This document shows positions 26,505-33,202 of a DNA stretch of 33,202 nt, piece after piece. Source of the DNA: Novosphingobium sp. (lineage in GTDB: Bacteria; Pseudomonadota; Alphaproteobacteria; Sphingomonadales; Sphingomonadaceae); contig JAQWKP010000354.1 in assembly GCA_029247785.1 (NCBI GenBank), positions 1-33,202 of the forward strand. The letters are read 5' to 3'. Made by a program: the position numbers and the translations under genes. The notes beneath the pieces are model-generated. The model was not told the DNA's origin. It did not search any database and was given only the letters and a program-made list of their open reading frames with translations. Each line of letters opens with the position of its first letter. The stretch's first letter is position 1.

Positions 26505-26521
26505 GCCCCGGTTTCCGGGGC
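26505..26521 (+). terminator. Hairpin after acpP
   Basis: A perfect seven-pair GC-only stem (arms 26505-26511 and 26515-26521, loop TTT) starts 9 bases past the acpP stop. Only two Ts follow. It probably attenuates read-through or stabilises the abundant acpP transcript, allowing lower fabF expression. Confidence 0.5.
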
Positions 26522-26613
26522 TTCCCGGCACGAGCCTCCGGGCCAGTCGGGACGCGAGATTTCGGCAGGCTCGGCCTTAAGGGCTTGAGCCTGTTGCGCA
26601 TTTGGAGAGCCGC

Positions 26614-27879
26614 ATGCGTCGTGTAGTCGTTACCGGACTTGGCCTCGTCACCCCGCTTGGAGCTGACGTTGAAACGGTCTGGTCCAACCTGATTGCTGGC
26701 AAGTCGGGTGCGGGCCCCATCACGCATTTCGACGCGTCCGAATATAAATGCCGCATCGCCTGCGAGGTGAAGCCACCTGACCACCCCTGGGGTTTCGATC
26801 CCGACAAGCGGGTTGATCACAAGGTTCAGCGCCAGGTCGATCCGTTCATCATCTATGGCATCGACGCTGCAGGTCAGGCGATCGAGGATGCCGGCCTTAC
26901 TGAAATGAGCGAGGAAGACCGGTTTGAGGCGGGTTGCTCGATTGGCTCGGGAATCGGCGGGTTGCCGGGTATCGAATCCGAATCGCTCGTTCTCCAGGAA
27001 AAAGGTCCGGGCCGCGTTTCCCCGCATTTCGTCCATGGCCGGTTGATCAATCTGATTTCCGGCCAGGTCTCGATCAAATATGGCTTGATGGGCCCGAACC
27101 ACGCTGTCGTTACAGCCTGCTCGACTGGCGCCCATTCAATTGGCGATGCCGCACGCATGATCCGTGACGGCGACGCCCAGGTCATGCTCGCGGGCGGGGC
27201 GGAATCGACGATCTGTCCGATCGGCATTGCCGGCTTTGCCCAGGCACGAGCACTATCGACCAATTTCAACGATGAGCCGGAACGCGGCAGCCGTCCCTAT
27301 GATGTTGACCGCGACGGTTTCGTCATGGGCGAGGGTGCTGGCGTCGTCGTGCTCGAAGAATATGAGCGGGCCAAGGCGCGGGGCGCGAAAATCTATGCCG
27401 AGGTGATTGGATACGGCCTGTCGGGAGACGCCTATCACGTGACGGCGCCTCATCCGGAAGGCTCGGGCGCATTCCGCTCGATGCAGATGGCGCTGCGTAA
27501 GGCCGGGATGGAGCCTTCCGACATCGATTATATCAATGCCCATGGCACATCGACACCGCTTGGCGACGAGCTTGAACTAGGAGCGGTGCGTCGCCTGTTT
27601 GGCGATGCCATATCGACTGTCTCGATGAGCTCGACCAAATCGGCCATTGGCCACATGCTGGGCGGAGCCGGTGCGGTCGAATCGATCTTCTGCATTCTTG
27701 CGATGCGGGACCAGATTGTTCCGCCGACGCTCAATCTCGATAATCCGAGCGAGGGCTGTGCAGGCGTCGATCTCGTGCCCAAGCAGGCGAAGAAGCGGGC
27801 CGTGCGGGCCGTGCTCAACAACAGCTTCGGATTCGGCGGCACCAACGCCAGCCTGGTGATGCGCCAGATAGAAAGCTGA
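26614..27879 (+). CDS. fabF: 3-oxoacyl-[acyl-carrier-protein] synthase II
   Basis: Condensing enzyme of type II fatty acid elongation in the cytoplasm. The 421-residue protein has the KAS II triad: Cys169 in VTACSTGAHS, His310 in INAHGTSTPLGD and His347 in SAIGHMLGGAGAVE. ATG 26614 follows GGAGAG and gives the family start MRRVVVTGLG; an upstream in-frame TTG at 26602 is unlikely. Its stop shares a base with the mltG start (TGATG), coupling fatty acid and peptidoglycan genes as in many Gram-negatives. Confidence 0.97.
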   Translation: MRRVVVTGLGLVTPLGADVETVWSNLIAGKSGAGPITHFDASEYKCRIACEVKPPDHPWGFDPDKRVDHKVQRQVDPFIIYGIDAAGQAIEDAGLTEMSEEDRFEAGCSIGSGIGGLPGIESESLVLQEKGPGRVSPHFVHGRLINLISGQVSIKYGLMGPNHAVVTACSTGAHSIGDAARMIRDGDAQVMLAGGAESTICPIGIAGFAQARALSTNFNDEPERGSRPYDVDRDGFVMGEGAGVVVLEEYERAKARGAKIYAEVIGYGLSGDAYHVTAPHPEGSGAFRSMQMALRKAGMEPSDIDYINAHGTSTPLGDELELGAVRRLFGDAISTVSMSSTKSAIGHMLGGAGAVESIFCILAMRDQIVPPTLNLDNPSEGCAGVDLVPKQAKKRAVRAVLNNSFGFGGTNASLVMRQIES

Positions 27880-28850
27880 TGATTCCGCGCGGCTGCATTC
27901 TGGCCGCGCTGCTTGCTGCGGCATTGTTGATCGCTGGCGGGCTGTTCCTTCGGGGCTGGTATGGTTCCGGGCCGCTCGAAGATGATCAGAGCTTTGTCGT
28001 CCCGAGCGGGACGAGCCTCAACGGAGTTGCGGCCAAGCTTGAAAATGAAGGGGCGATTGGCTCGGCCGAGCGCTTTTCCCTGCGGGCGCGTCTGTTTGGC
28101 GGCGGCGCGCCGATCAAGGCCGGCGAGTTTCTGCTTCCGCACGGTGCCAGCCCGTCGCAAATTCTCGCGATTCTCCAGGGCGACGAAGTCATCCGCCGTT
28201 TCGTGACCATTCCTGAAGGAATGCCCTCGATCATGGTCCATGAAAGGCTGATGGCGCAGAAATTTCTGACGGGTGAGGTCGCGGTTGCCAAGGAGGGCTC
28301 TATCCTGCCTGAAAGCTACGATTTTAGCCGCGGTGACAAGCGTGACGAGGTGCTGCGGCGAATGCAGGCAGCTATGCGCCGAACGCTGAGTGAGCTTTGG
28401 AAGAAACGCGCGCGCGGCATCGCGGTCAAGACGCCTACGCAGGCGCTGATTCTCGCCTCGATTGTCGAAAAGGAGACCGGCAAGCCTTCGGAACGGCGAA
28501 TGGTGGCCGGTCTATATTCCAATCGCCTCAAGCGCGGCATGCTGCTCCAGGCAGACCCGACGATCATCTATCCGATCACCAAAGGCAAACCGCTGGGACG
28601 GCGCATCCGCCAATCGGAAATCCAGGCGGTCAACGACTATAACACTTACACGATGGTGGGACTGCCCAAGGCACCGATCACCAATCCAGGGCGGGAATCG
28701 ATCGCAGCCGTGCTCAATCCGGCCAAGACCGAGGCGCTTTTCATGGTGGCCGACGGCACGGGCGGCCATGCATTTTCCAACACGCTTGAAGAGCATAATC
28801 GGAATGTCGAGAAATGGTTTTCGATCCGGCGCGCACGTGGCGAACTTTGA
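27879..28850 (+). CDS. mltG: Endolytic peptidoglycan transglycosylase MltG
   Basis: Membrane-anchored lytic transglycosylase that cuts nascent glycan strands and so sets chain length. The 323 residues hold one N-terminal span (about 6-24), a LysM-like region (SFVVPSGTSLNGVAAKLENEG) and the YceG catalytic domain. ASIVEKETG (about 193-201) contains the catalytic glutamate, and LLQADPTIIYPIT and YNTYTMVGLPKAPITNPG are family blocks. It overlaps fabF by one base and the following phosphoesterase gene by 14 bases if that starts at 28837. Confidence 0.96.
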   Translation: MIPRGCILAALLAAALLIAGGLFLRGWYGSGPLEDDQSFVVPSGTSLNGVAAKLENEGAIGSAERFSLRARLFGGGAPIKAGEFLLPHGASPSQILAILQGDEVIRRFVTIPEGMPSIMVHERLMAQKFLTGEVAVAKEGSILPESYDFSRGDKRDEVLRRMQAAMRRTLSELWKKRARGIAVKTPTQALILASIVEKETGKPSERRMVAGLYSNRLKRGMLLQADPTIIYPITKGKPLGRRIRQSEIQAVNDYNTYTMVGLPKAPITNPGRESIAAVLNPAKTEALFMVADGTGGHAFSNTLEEHNRNVEKWFSIRRARGEL

Positions 28851-29400
28851 TAGCGGCGAGGGCGCCAATCCCCTAGGCGAGGTTTCGCCGGCCCGGGGCG
28901 TGCCGCTGCTGGTCACCGCGGAACTGCCGGCGGACATTCTCGAATGGTCAGATAGCTTGCGCCGTGCTCATTACCCGCCTGAACGCAACCGACTGCAGGC
29001 TCATGTCACGCTGTTCCACGGCTTGCCGCCCTCGGCCCGCGCCGAAGTGCATGATCTGCTCATCGCAACAGCTGGCGAGGCCAAGTCGCCCGAGGCCTGC
29101 ATTTCGGGCGTAATGGATCTCGGTCGGGGTACCGCCTTGGCGATCGACAGTTGCGGCATGATTGAATTGCACGAGCGACTTGCCGAAAGCTTGCATGGAC
29201 TGATCCAACAAAAGGACGCGCGTGAACTGCGATTGCATATCACCGTCCAGAACAAGGTTGAGCGCAGCCAGGCGAAAGCGCTCCAGGCTGAACTGGCTGC
29301 CACGTTCCGATCGCAAGGTTTCCGATTTCGAGGCTTTGGCTTCTACGGCTGGGACGGGATATTGTGGAATTTCGAGCGGCTTTATTCTTTCCGCCGATAG
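28837..29400 (+). CDS. thpR: 2H phosphoesterase, 2'-5' RNA ligase / RNA 2',3'-cyclic phosphodiesterase family
   Basis: Small enzyme of the two-histidine phosphoesterase superfamily. It has both catalytic HxTx motifs: HVTL (in LQAHVTLFHGLPP) and HITV (in LRLHITVQNK), about 80 residues apart. GTG 28837 gives 187 residues and overlaps mltG by 14 bases. An in-frame GTG at 28900 (166 residues, beginning just before PLLVTAELP) is equally close to family size. Members open 2',3'-cyclic phosphates in RNA or act on related nucleotides. The native substrate in bacteria is uncertain, so the symbol is given on family grounds only. Confidence 0.82.
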   Translation: MANFDSGEGANPLGEVSPARGVPLLVTAELPADILEWSDSLRRAHYPPERNRLQAHVTLFHGLPPSARAEVHDLLIATAGEAKSPEACISGVMDLGRGTALAIDSCGMIELHERLAESLHGLIQQKDARELRLHITVQNKVERSQAKALQAELAATFRSQGFRFRGFGFYGWDGILWNFERLYSFRR

Positions 29401-29427
29401 GACCGCCAAATCCGGCCTGGTGGGTGG

Positions 29428-29456
29428 TTGACCATGGGCTCCCCTCGCCCTAAGAG
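29428..29456 (+). promoter_or_regulatory. Candidate promoter for tRNA-Met
   Basis: TTGACC at 29428-29433, a 17-base spacer and TAAGAG at 29451-29456, ending 40 bases upstream of the mature tRNA. Spacing and the -35 element fit a housekeeping promoter; the -10 is imperfect. Confidence 0.45.
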
Positions 29457-29496
29457 CGCCGCCTGCCCACAGGGCAGATCGCGAATTGTGCGCTGG

Positions 29497-29573
29497 GGCG
29501 GAGTAGCTCAGTTGGTTAGAGCAGCGGAATCATAATCCGCGTGTCGGGGGTTCGAGCCCCTCCTCCGCTACCA
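29497..29573 (+). tRNA. tRNA-Met (anticodon CAT), elongator type
   Basis: A complete cloverleaf was folded by eye. The seven-pair acceptor stem runs 29497-29503 with 29563-29569, opening with a G-T pair. The D arm carries GTTGGTTA. The anticodon stem is 29524-29528 with 29536-29540, and loop ATCATAA gives CAT at 29531-29533. The T stem is 29546-29550 with 29558-29562 around TTCGAGC, and CCA is encoded at 29571-29573. The D loop and acceptor stem fit elongator Met rather than initiator; tRNA-Ile2 with lysidine also has CAT and cannot be fully excluded. The 3' end adjoins an integrase relic. Confidence 0.92.
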
Positions 29574-29629
29574 CCCTTCCTCTTGATTTGATTGATTGTT
29601 CTTCGAATTGTTGCGCCAATCGCCGGATA

Positions 29630-29651
29630 TCCGTGTTGCATCCGTGTTGCA
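29630..29651. repeat. Tandem 11-base direct repeat
   Basis: TCCGTGTTGCA occurs twice head to tail (29630-29640 and 29641-29651), between the tRNA 3' end and the integrase relic. It may be a remnant arm-type integrase site or a simple duplication. Confidence 0.6.
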
Positions 29652-29667
29652 CGGATTCCTGCGATGT

Positions 29668-30046
29668 TCCGGACTGGTCGCGACACTGAAGCGCTGGAAA
29701 CTGGGTAGCCCGCCTTCGAGGAAGGACCCATTTCTGGCAGACGGGGAGCGCTGCTATTCCACAACAACATGCTTCGACGCATGTTCTTTCCCTTGCAGGA
29801 GATGGTTGGGCTGATGGTGCAGACCGTTGACGGACAGGGAAGCCCTAGGACTGATGTAGACGGCAAGCCGATCTTGAAGCCGAAATACAGCCTCCACATG
29901 CTGCGCTACGTGGCCTCAAGCACCTGCAAGTGTGGAAGGGTCATGAGAGCATTAAGCTAGCGCCAGACATTTATGGGCACCGTTTGGCGGACCAGGAACG
30001 GGATAACGAATTGGCGGTGAGGGCGACCAGGGATTTGTCTGGCTGA
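29668..30046 (+). pseudogene. Decayed tyrosine-type phage integrase (C-terminal remnants)
   Basis: Three reading frames together spell a tyrosine recombinase C-terminus. One frame reads LVATLKRWKLGSPPSRKDP, like the segment before the catalytic core. A second reads LLFHNNMLRRMFFPLQEMVG and then KPKYSLHMLRYVAS, matching the HxLR box of integrases. The third reads QVWKGHESIKLAPDIYGHRLAD, matching the (L)GH box and the catalytic tyrosine region, and stops at 30044-30046. About 15-20 residues expected between the HxLR and GH boxes are missing, so there is a deletion as well as frameshifts, and no N-terminal arm-binding domain is seen. Location just past a tRNA 3' end is the usual position of a site-specific integrase. 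Coordinates are approximate. Confidence 0.8.
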
Positions 30047-30245
30047 AGAGCGCTTCCGGCTCAAATGCGGTCACCAAGCGCATATCTGCTTTGCGCCCAA
30101 CAGCAGTCATTGAGCACCGAACCGAATTTGCCTGAAAGCTGGCTATTCGATCCGCACCCGTCGGACGATTACAAGTGGGTCGTTTCCAGCCCCTCTGCTT
30201 TCGGACAAGTCGTGCGTCAGCGGCCTTTCCGCACCGGCCATTCTT

Positions 30246-30274
30246 TTGACAGTGTCGAAGTGCTGGAATAATCT
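30246..30274 (+). promoter_or_regulatory. Consensus-like promoter of the Tat-exported hydrolase gene
   Basis: TTGACA at 30246-30251, an exact 17-base spacer and TAATCT at 30269-30274. The -10 ends 33 bases before the start codon, giving a predicted leader of about 25-30 bases. It is the best promoter match seen in the window and suggests the hydrolase gene is independently expressed. Confidence 0.65.
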
Positions 30275-30307
30275 CATTTGCAATAGATACTTGGACAGAG
30301 AGAGCAA

Positions 30308-32428
30308 ATGATCAGACGCCGAGCCTTTCTACTCAATGTCGCTTCCGCAACGACAATCGCAGTTAGCCTTAACCCCGCTGAGTTGCTGGCGATCAACATT
30401 CCTGTCTTTCCGTTCATTACCGGCGATGGCGATGACCCCCATTATCGGGAACCCTATATAGACGTCGAGGAATGGCGCGACGCGCCCGAAGAGATTCGTA
30501 GCATTCTGGGTTACACCACGCAGATCGCCGGAGAACCTCCCTTCGCCGTGCGCCACCTCTTCGTCCATGGCGGCTTCAAGGGCACCGACACGAAATTCAC
30601 CTTCTATTTCCCAGAAGCAGAAAGGTACGAGGGCCGCTTCTACCAGGTTACCCACCAGTTGCTGGCTGACGAGCGCGCCACGCCTTATAATGTGGCGATG
30701 ACGCTGGCGAGCGGCGGTTACTGCATTCAGACCAATCAGGGCGGCTCCGAAATCGGGCGGACGGCCGAAGCTGCGGCCAGCGGCAAGCTTGACCCGAGCA
30801 TCGGAAACTACCGCGCAAATGCGGCAGCCGCAAAGTTCTCGCGCGTGGTTGCGCAGCGCATCTATAGCCGCAAGCACCGGCCCTTCGGCTATCTCTACGG
30901 CGGCAGCGGCGGCGCTTATCAGGTGATGGACAGTGCGCAGAACACTTCGGGCGTCTGGGACGGTTTCATGCCCTATGTGATGGGTGATCTTGCCGCCAAT
31001 CCCAGCCAGTTTTTTGTGCGCGCTCACGCCTTGCGCGTGCTCAAGGACAAGTGGCCCGTTATCATCGACGCCTATGAGCCGGGCGGCAGCGGTGATCCCT
31101 ATCCCCTGCTCAATGCCGAGGAGAAGGTCGCCCTTGAGGAAGCCACGCTCTACGGCTTCCCCCCCCGGGCCTGGTTCAACTATCTGCCAAAGGGCACCGG
31201 GCCAATGGGCTACGTCGCGGCGTTCGTGCGGCTGCACGATCCGGACTTCATCGACGACTTCTGGACCAAGCCGGGCTATATCGCGCCATCCTCATCAGCA
31301 CCCAACACGCGCATCAAAACGACGGCAAAGGTCGTCCGCGTGATCCCGGGCGCGCCGGCGGGACCACGCTCGCGCTTCAGGGTCGGCACGAAGCTTGAGC
31401 TGTCAATTGTCCCGACAGGTGATCTGACCAGCGCCGACCTGTTCGGCTTGACCGGCAGAGGAGCGGGGACAAGCGCGCCCTTGGGCACAATCGAAGGCAA
31501 CATCGTCTCGTTTCGCCTCGGCGCGCTGAACGAAATCGTCGAAAGCTTCAAGGAGGGAGACACCGTCCGCATCGATAATTCCGAATATCTGGCAATCCAG
31601 ACATATTATCGCCACGGCCTGCCCGAACGCGGATCGACCTTCGATTTCGCGCCGACTTACGATTCGTTCCGAAACGCCGATGGCAGTCCGAAATATGTCC
31701 AGCGCATCAGGGGCCCAGTCGGTATGCGGAGCGGCTCGCTGAACATCGAGGCCAAGCAGGGCAAGATCAACGGCAAGATGGTCGTGGTGCAATCGATGAT
31801 GGATGGCGATGCGTTGCCGTGGATGGCGTCATGGTATCAAGGTAAGGTGCGTGAGCAGCTGGGGTCAGCCTTTGCTGACAGCTTCCGCATTTGGTACACG
31901 GACAACGCTCAGCACAGTTCAACGTCAGACCAGACGCAGCTTACCCATGTCGTCAACTACCAGGGCGTGCTGGACCAGGCGCTTCGCGATCTGAGCAATT
32001 GGGTTGAGAACGACATATCGCCGGCCGATAGTACGGACCACAAGGTGGTGAAGGGACAGGTGGAGCTTCCCGCCACGGCTGCCGCGCGCAAGGGTATCCA
32101 GCCGGTCGTCGATCTAAAGGTCAACGGCGGCAACCGAGCCGAACTGGCCATCGGCCAATCTGCAACCTTCACAGCGGAAATCACGATGCCGCCAGGAACT
32201 GGGCCCGTCGCGGCGGTCGAATGGGATTTGGAGGGCACTGGCGATTACTCGACGCCTGGAGAGCTCACCGCCAAAGCGCCCGAGACAACGGTCAGCGCCA
32301 CTCATAGCTACACCAAGCCCGGCACCTACTTCGCCGCCATTCGGGCTACCGGGCATCGCCAAGGCGATGCCGAGACCCATTTCGCGCGTGTCCAGAACCT
32401 TGGCCGTGTGAGAGTGGTTGTGGTTTAG
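30308..32428 (+). CDS. Tat-exported alpha/beta hydrolase with C-terminal PKD domain
   Basis: A 706-residue exported protein. The N-terminus has a twin-arginine signal (MIRRRAFLL, then a short alanine-rich core). The main domain looks like an alpha/beta hydrolase: the nucleophile elbow YLYGGSGGAYQ puts a serine at residue 200. An acid (Asp499 or Asp501 in QSMMDGDALPW) and a histidine (His536 in YTDNAQHSS) follow in the order expected for a triad. A beta-rich insert lies about 335-425. A PKD-like domain (about 603-706: AAVEWDLEGTGDYS, SYTKPGTYFAAIRATG) closes the protein; PKD domains often bind polymers or surfaces. Esterase activity on a polymer or oligomer is inferred; no exact family was recognised. 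ATG 30308 follows GAGAGAGC. A TonB-dependent receptor gene follows 186 bases on. Confidence 0.8.
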   Translation: MIRRRAFLLNVASATTIAVSLNPAELLAINIPVFPFITGDGDDPHYREPYIDVEEWRDAPEEIRSILGYTTQIAGEPPFAVRHLFVHGGFKGTDTKFTFYFPEAERYEGRFYQVTHQLLADERATPYNVAMTLASGGYCIQTNQGGSEIGRTAEAAASGKLDPSIGNYRANAAAAKFSRVVAQRIYSRKHRPFGYLYGGSGGAYQVMDSAQNTSGVWDGFMPYVMGDLAANPSQFFVRAHALRVLKDKWPVIIDAYEPGGSGDPYPLLNAEEKVALEEATLYGFPPRAWFNYLPKGTGPMGYVAAFVRLHDPDFIDDFWTKPGYIAPSSSAPNTRIKTTAKVVRVIPGAPAGPRSRFRVGTKLELSIVPTGDLTSADLFGLTGRGAGTSAPLGTIEGNIVSFRLGALNEIVESFKEGDTVRIDNSEYLAIQTYYRHGLPERGSTFDFAPTYDSFRNADGSPKYVQRIRGPVGMRSGSLNIEAKQGKINGKMVVVQSMMDGDALPWMASWYQGKVREQLGSAFADSFRIWYTDNAQHSSTSDQTQLTHVVNYQGVLDQALRDLSNWVENDISPADSTDHKVVKGQVELPATAAARKGIQPVVDLKVNGGNRAELAIGQSATFTAEITMPPGTGPVAAVEWDLEGTGDYSTPGELTAKAPETTVSATHSYTKPGTYFAAIRATGHRQGDAETHFARVQNLGRVRVVVV

Positions 32429-32510
32429 CCGCGCAGCAAACAAGTCTGAATTACCGCTAGTCCGGCCCCATTTCTCGTCCTTAATCCGGGCGCCGCTTTT
32501 GCTAACTGGC

Positions 32511-32538
32511 TTGACCAATTGGCCGAGATCGTTAAATC
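32511..32538 (+). promoter_or_regulatory. Candidate promoter of the TonB-dependent receptor, with overlapping palindrome
   Basis: TTGACC at 32511-32516, a 16-base spacer and TAAATC at 32533-32538, about 76 bases upstream of the receptor start. The perfect palindrome CCAATTGG (32515-32522) overlaps the -35 edge and could be an operator half, though eight bases may arise by chance. Confidence 0.4.
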
Positions 32539-32614
32539 AGCGCGGAAGAAAATTCCGGCGGGGGATGGCGAAGCTTTAGCATTTCGCGATTGCCGGAGAA
32601 AACAGGGGCGTAAA

Positions 32615-33202
32615 ATGAAGATATTCCAAGGACGTAGTTCATCCATGCGCGCAGGTGTCGCGCTTTCCAGTCTTGCAGTTGCCTTAGCGATGCCGGTCTC
32701 GGCGCATGCTGAAGAGGCGGAAGATGACGGCAAAGATCCAATCGTTGTCACCGGCACGCTGCTTCGCGGTACGGAGGTGGTTGGCGCACAGACTATTACC
32801 GTTGGTTCTGCTGCGATCACCGAAAAGGCTGCGGGTTCGACGAATGAGCTGCTTAGCCTTATTCCGCAGATAACGAACACGTTCAACGGCCGTTTTGAAG
32901 GTGATCCGCGCGGCGTCCGTGCTGGTATCTCGATCAATCGCCCGAACTTGCGCAGCCTGCCGGGCTTTAACCGGGCAACGGGCGGCGTCACCCTGGTCCT
33001 TATGAATGGCATGCGCCTGACGCCGGTGGGTGTTGGCCAGTCAGCGACTGACGTCGATATCATTCCTACCGCCGTTTTGGCGGGCGTTGACGCAGTGACC
33101 GATGGCGGTACATCGCTCTATGGCGCGGACGCGGTCGCCGGCGTCCTCAACTTCCGCACAATTACGGAATATGAGGGACTGAAGGTTGATGGTAATTTTG
33201 GC
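32615..33202 (+). CDS. TonB-dependent outer-membrane receptor, N-terminal part (3' truncated by window edge)
   Basis: First 196 codons of an outer-membrane receptor, open to the window edge. ATG 32615 follows AGGGGCG at a good distance. The signal peptide runs to about residue 37 (RAGVALSSLAVALAMPVSAHA, abridged by position 11-31). A TonB-box-like IVVTGT follows, then the plug domain: STNELLSLIPQI, RPNLRSLPGF, VTLVLMNGMRL and the highly typical VDAVTDGGTSLYGADAVAGVLNF. The barrel lies beyond the window. Receptors of this kind in Sphingomonadales take up oligosaccharides, siderophores or other large substrates. Adjacency to the Tat hydrolase suggests they handle the same substrate. Confidence 0.93.
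   Translation, partial: MKIFQGRSSSMRAGVALSSLAVALAMPVSAHAEEAEDDGKDPIVVTGTLLRGTEVVGAQTITVGSAAITEKAAGSTNELLSLIPQITNTFNGRFEGDPRGVRAGISINRPNLRSLPGFNRATGGVTLVLMNGMRLTPVGVGQSATDVDIIPTAVLAGVDAVTDGGTSLYGADAVAGVLNFRTITEYEGLKVDGNFG

Larger units (their letters stand above)
29574..30307. other. Gene-poor stretch between tRNA-Met and the Tat-exported hydrolase
   Basis: About 730 bases without an intact gene. It holds an 11-base tandem direct repeat (29630-29651), the integrase relic (about 29668-30046) and a promoter (30246-30274). A short open frame at 30065-30271 has no ribosome site, and its end coincides with the promoter, so it is not called as a gene. The stretch reads as the decayed left end of an element integrated at the tRNA. 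Confidence 0.6.

Noticed and set aside
29516..29899. 127-codon open frame on the - strand running into the tRNA-Met
   Set aside because: Its C-terminus is the antisense of the tRNA and its body is antisense to the integrase relic. Frames of this kind over tRNA genes are common artefacts.
30065..30271. 68-codon + strand open frame before the hydrolase gene
   Set aside because: No ribosome site, no recognisable family, and its last codons coincide with a near-consensus promoter. It may be a fragment of decayed DNA but cannot be supported as a gene.

Overview
The window looks like chromosomal DNA from an alphaproteobacterium of the order Sphingomonadales, most likely near Erythrobacteraceae or Sphingomonadaceae. 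The evidence is moderately high GC, dense gene packing with four-base start/stop overlaps, a c-type cytochrome maturation operon downstream of a Glu/Leu/Phe/Val dehydrogenase, a yciB-ftsY-mtaB-dapF operon, an rnd-oxyR pair, and a TonB-dependent receptor at the right edge. This assignment rests on protein style and gene order, not on a database search.

Left part (1-7.6 kb, + strand): the 3' end of an amino-acid dehydrogenase is followed by ccmC, ccmD, ccmE, ccmF, ccmG/dsbE, ccmH and a short ccmI-like TPR gene, nearly all translationally coupled. This module carries heme to the periplasm, holds it on CcmE, reduces apocytochrome cysteines and ligates the heme. The potassium transporter gene kup follows.

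Middle-left (7.6-15.2 kb, - strand): a SnoaL-like protein, a PuuD-type membrane protein without a cytochrome domain, and the overlapping operon dapF-mtaB-ftsY-yciB. Upstream of these lie a GGDEF/EAL membrane protein and an iron/2-oxoglutarate oxygenase. A strong hairpin at 8061-8101 separates the first two genes.

Centre (15.3-24.3 kb): an EVE-domain gene, a 67-codon tail-anchored protein, an LplT-like MFS transporter and pgsA. Next is an AT-richer stretch with two convergent exported proteins of unknown function. An apparent operon follows on the - strand: a large acidic Pro/Glu-rich protein, then rnd, then oxyR.

Right (24.4-29.6 kb, + strand): aspS, acpP, fabF, mltG, an HxTx 2H phosphoesterase (thpR-like) and tRNA-Met(CAT). 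Past the tRNA lies an accessory boundary. It begins with a frameshifted, internally deleted tyrosine integrase relic, the usual scar of an element integrated at a tRNA. A consensus-like promoter then drives a Tat-exported alpha/beta hydrolase with a C-terminal PKD domain, followed by the 5' end of a TonB-dependent receptor. This last pair is the best candidate for a poorly described system, probably hydrolysis of an extracellular or periplasmic substrate combined with uptake. No CRISPR array, intact insertion sequence or rRNA was seen.
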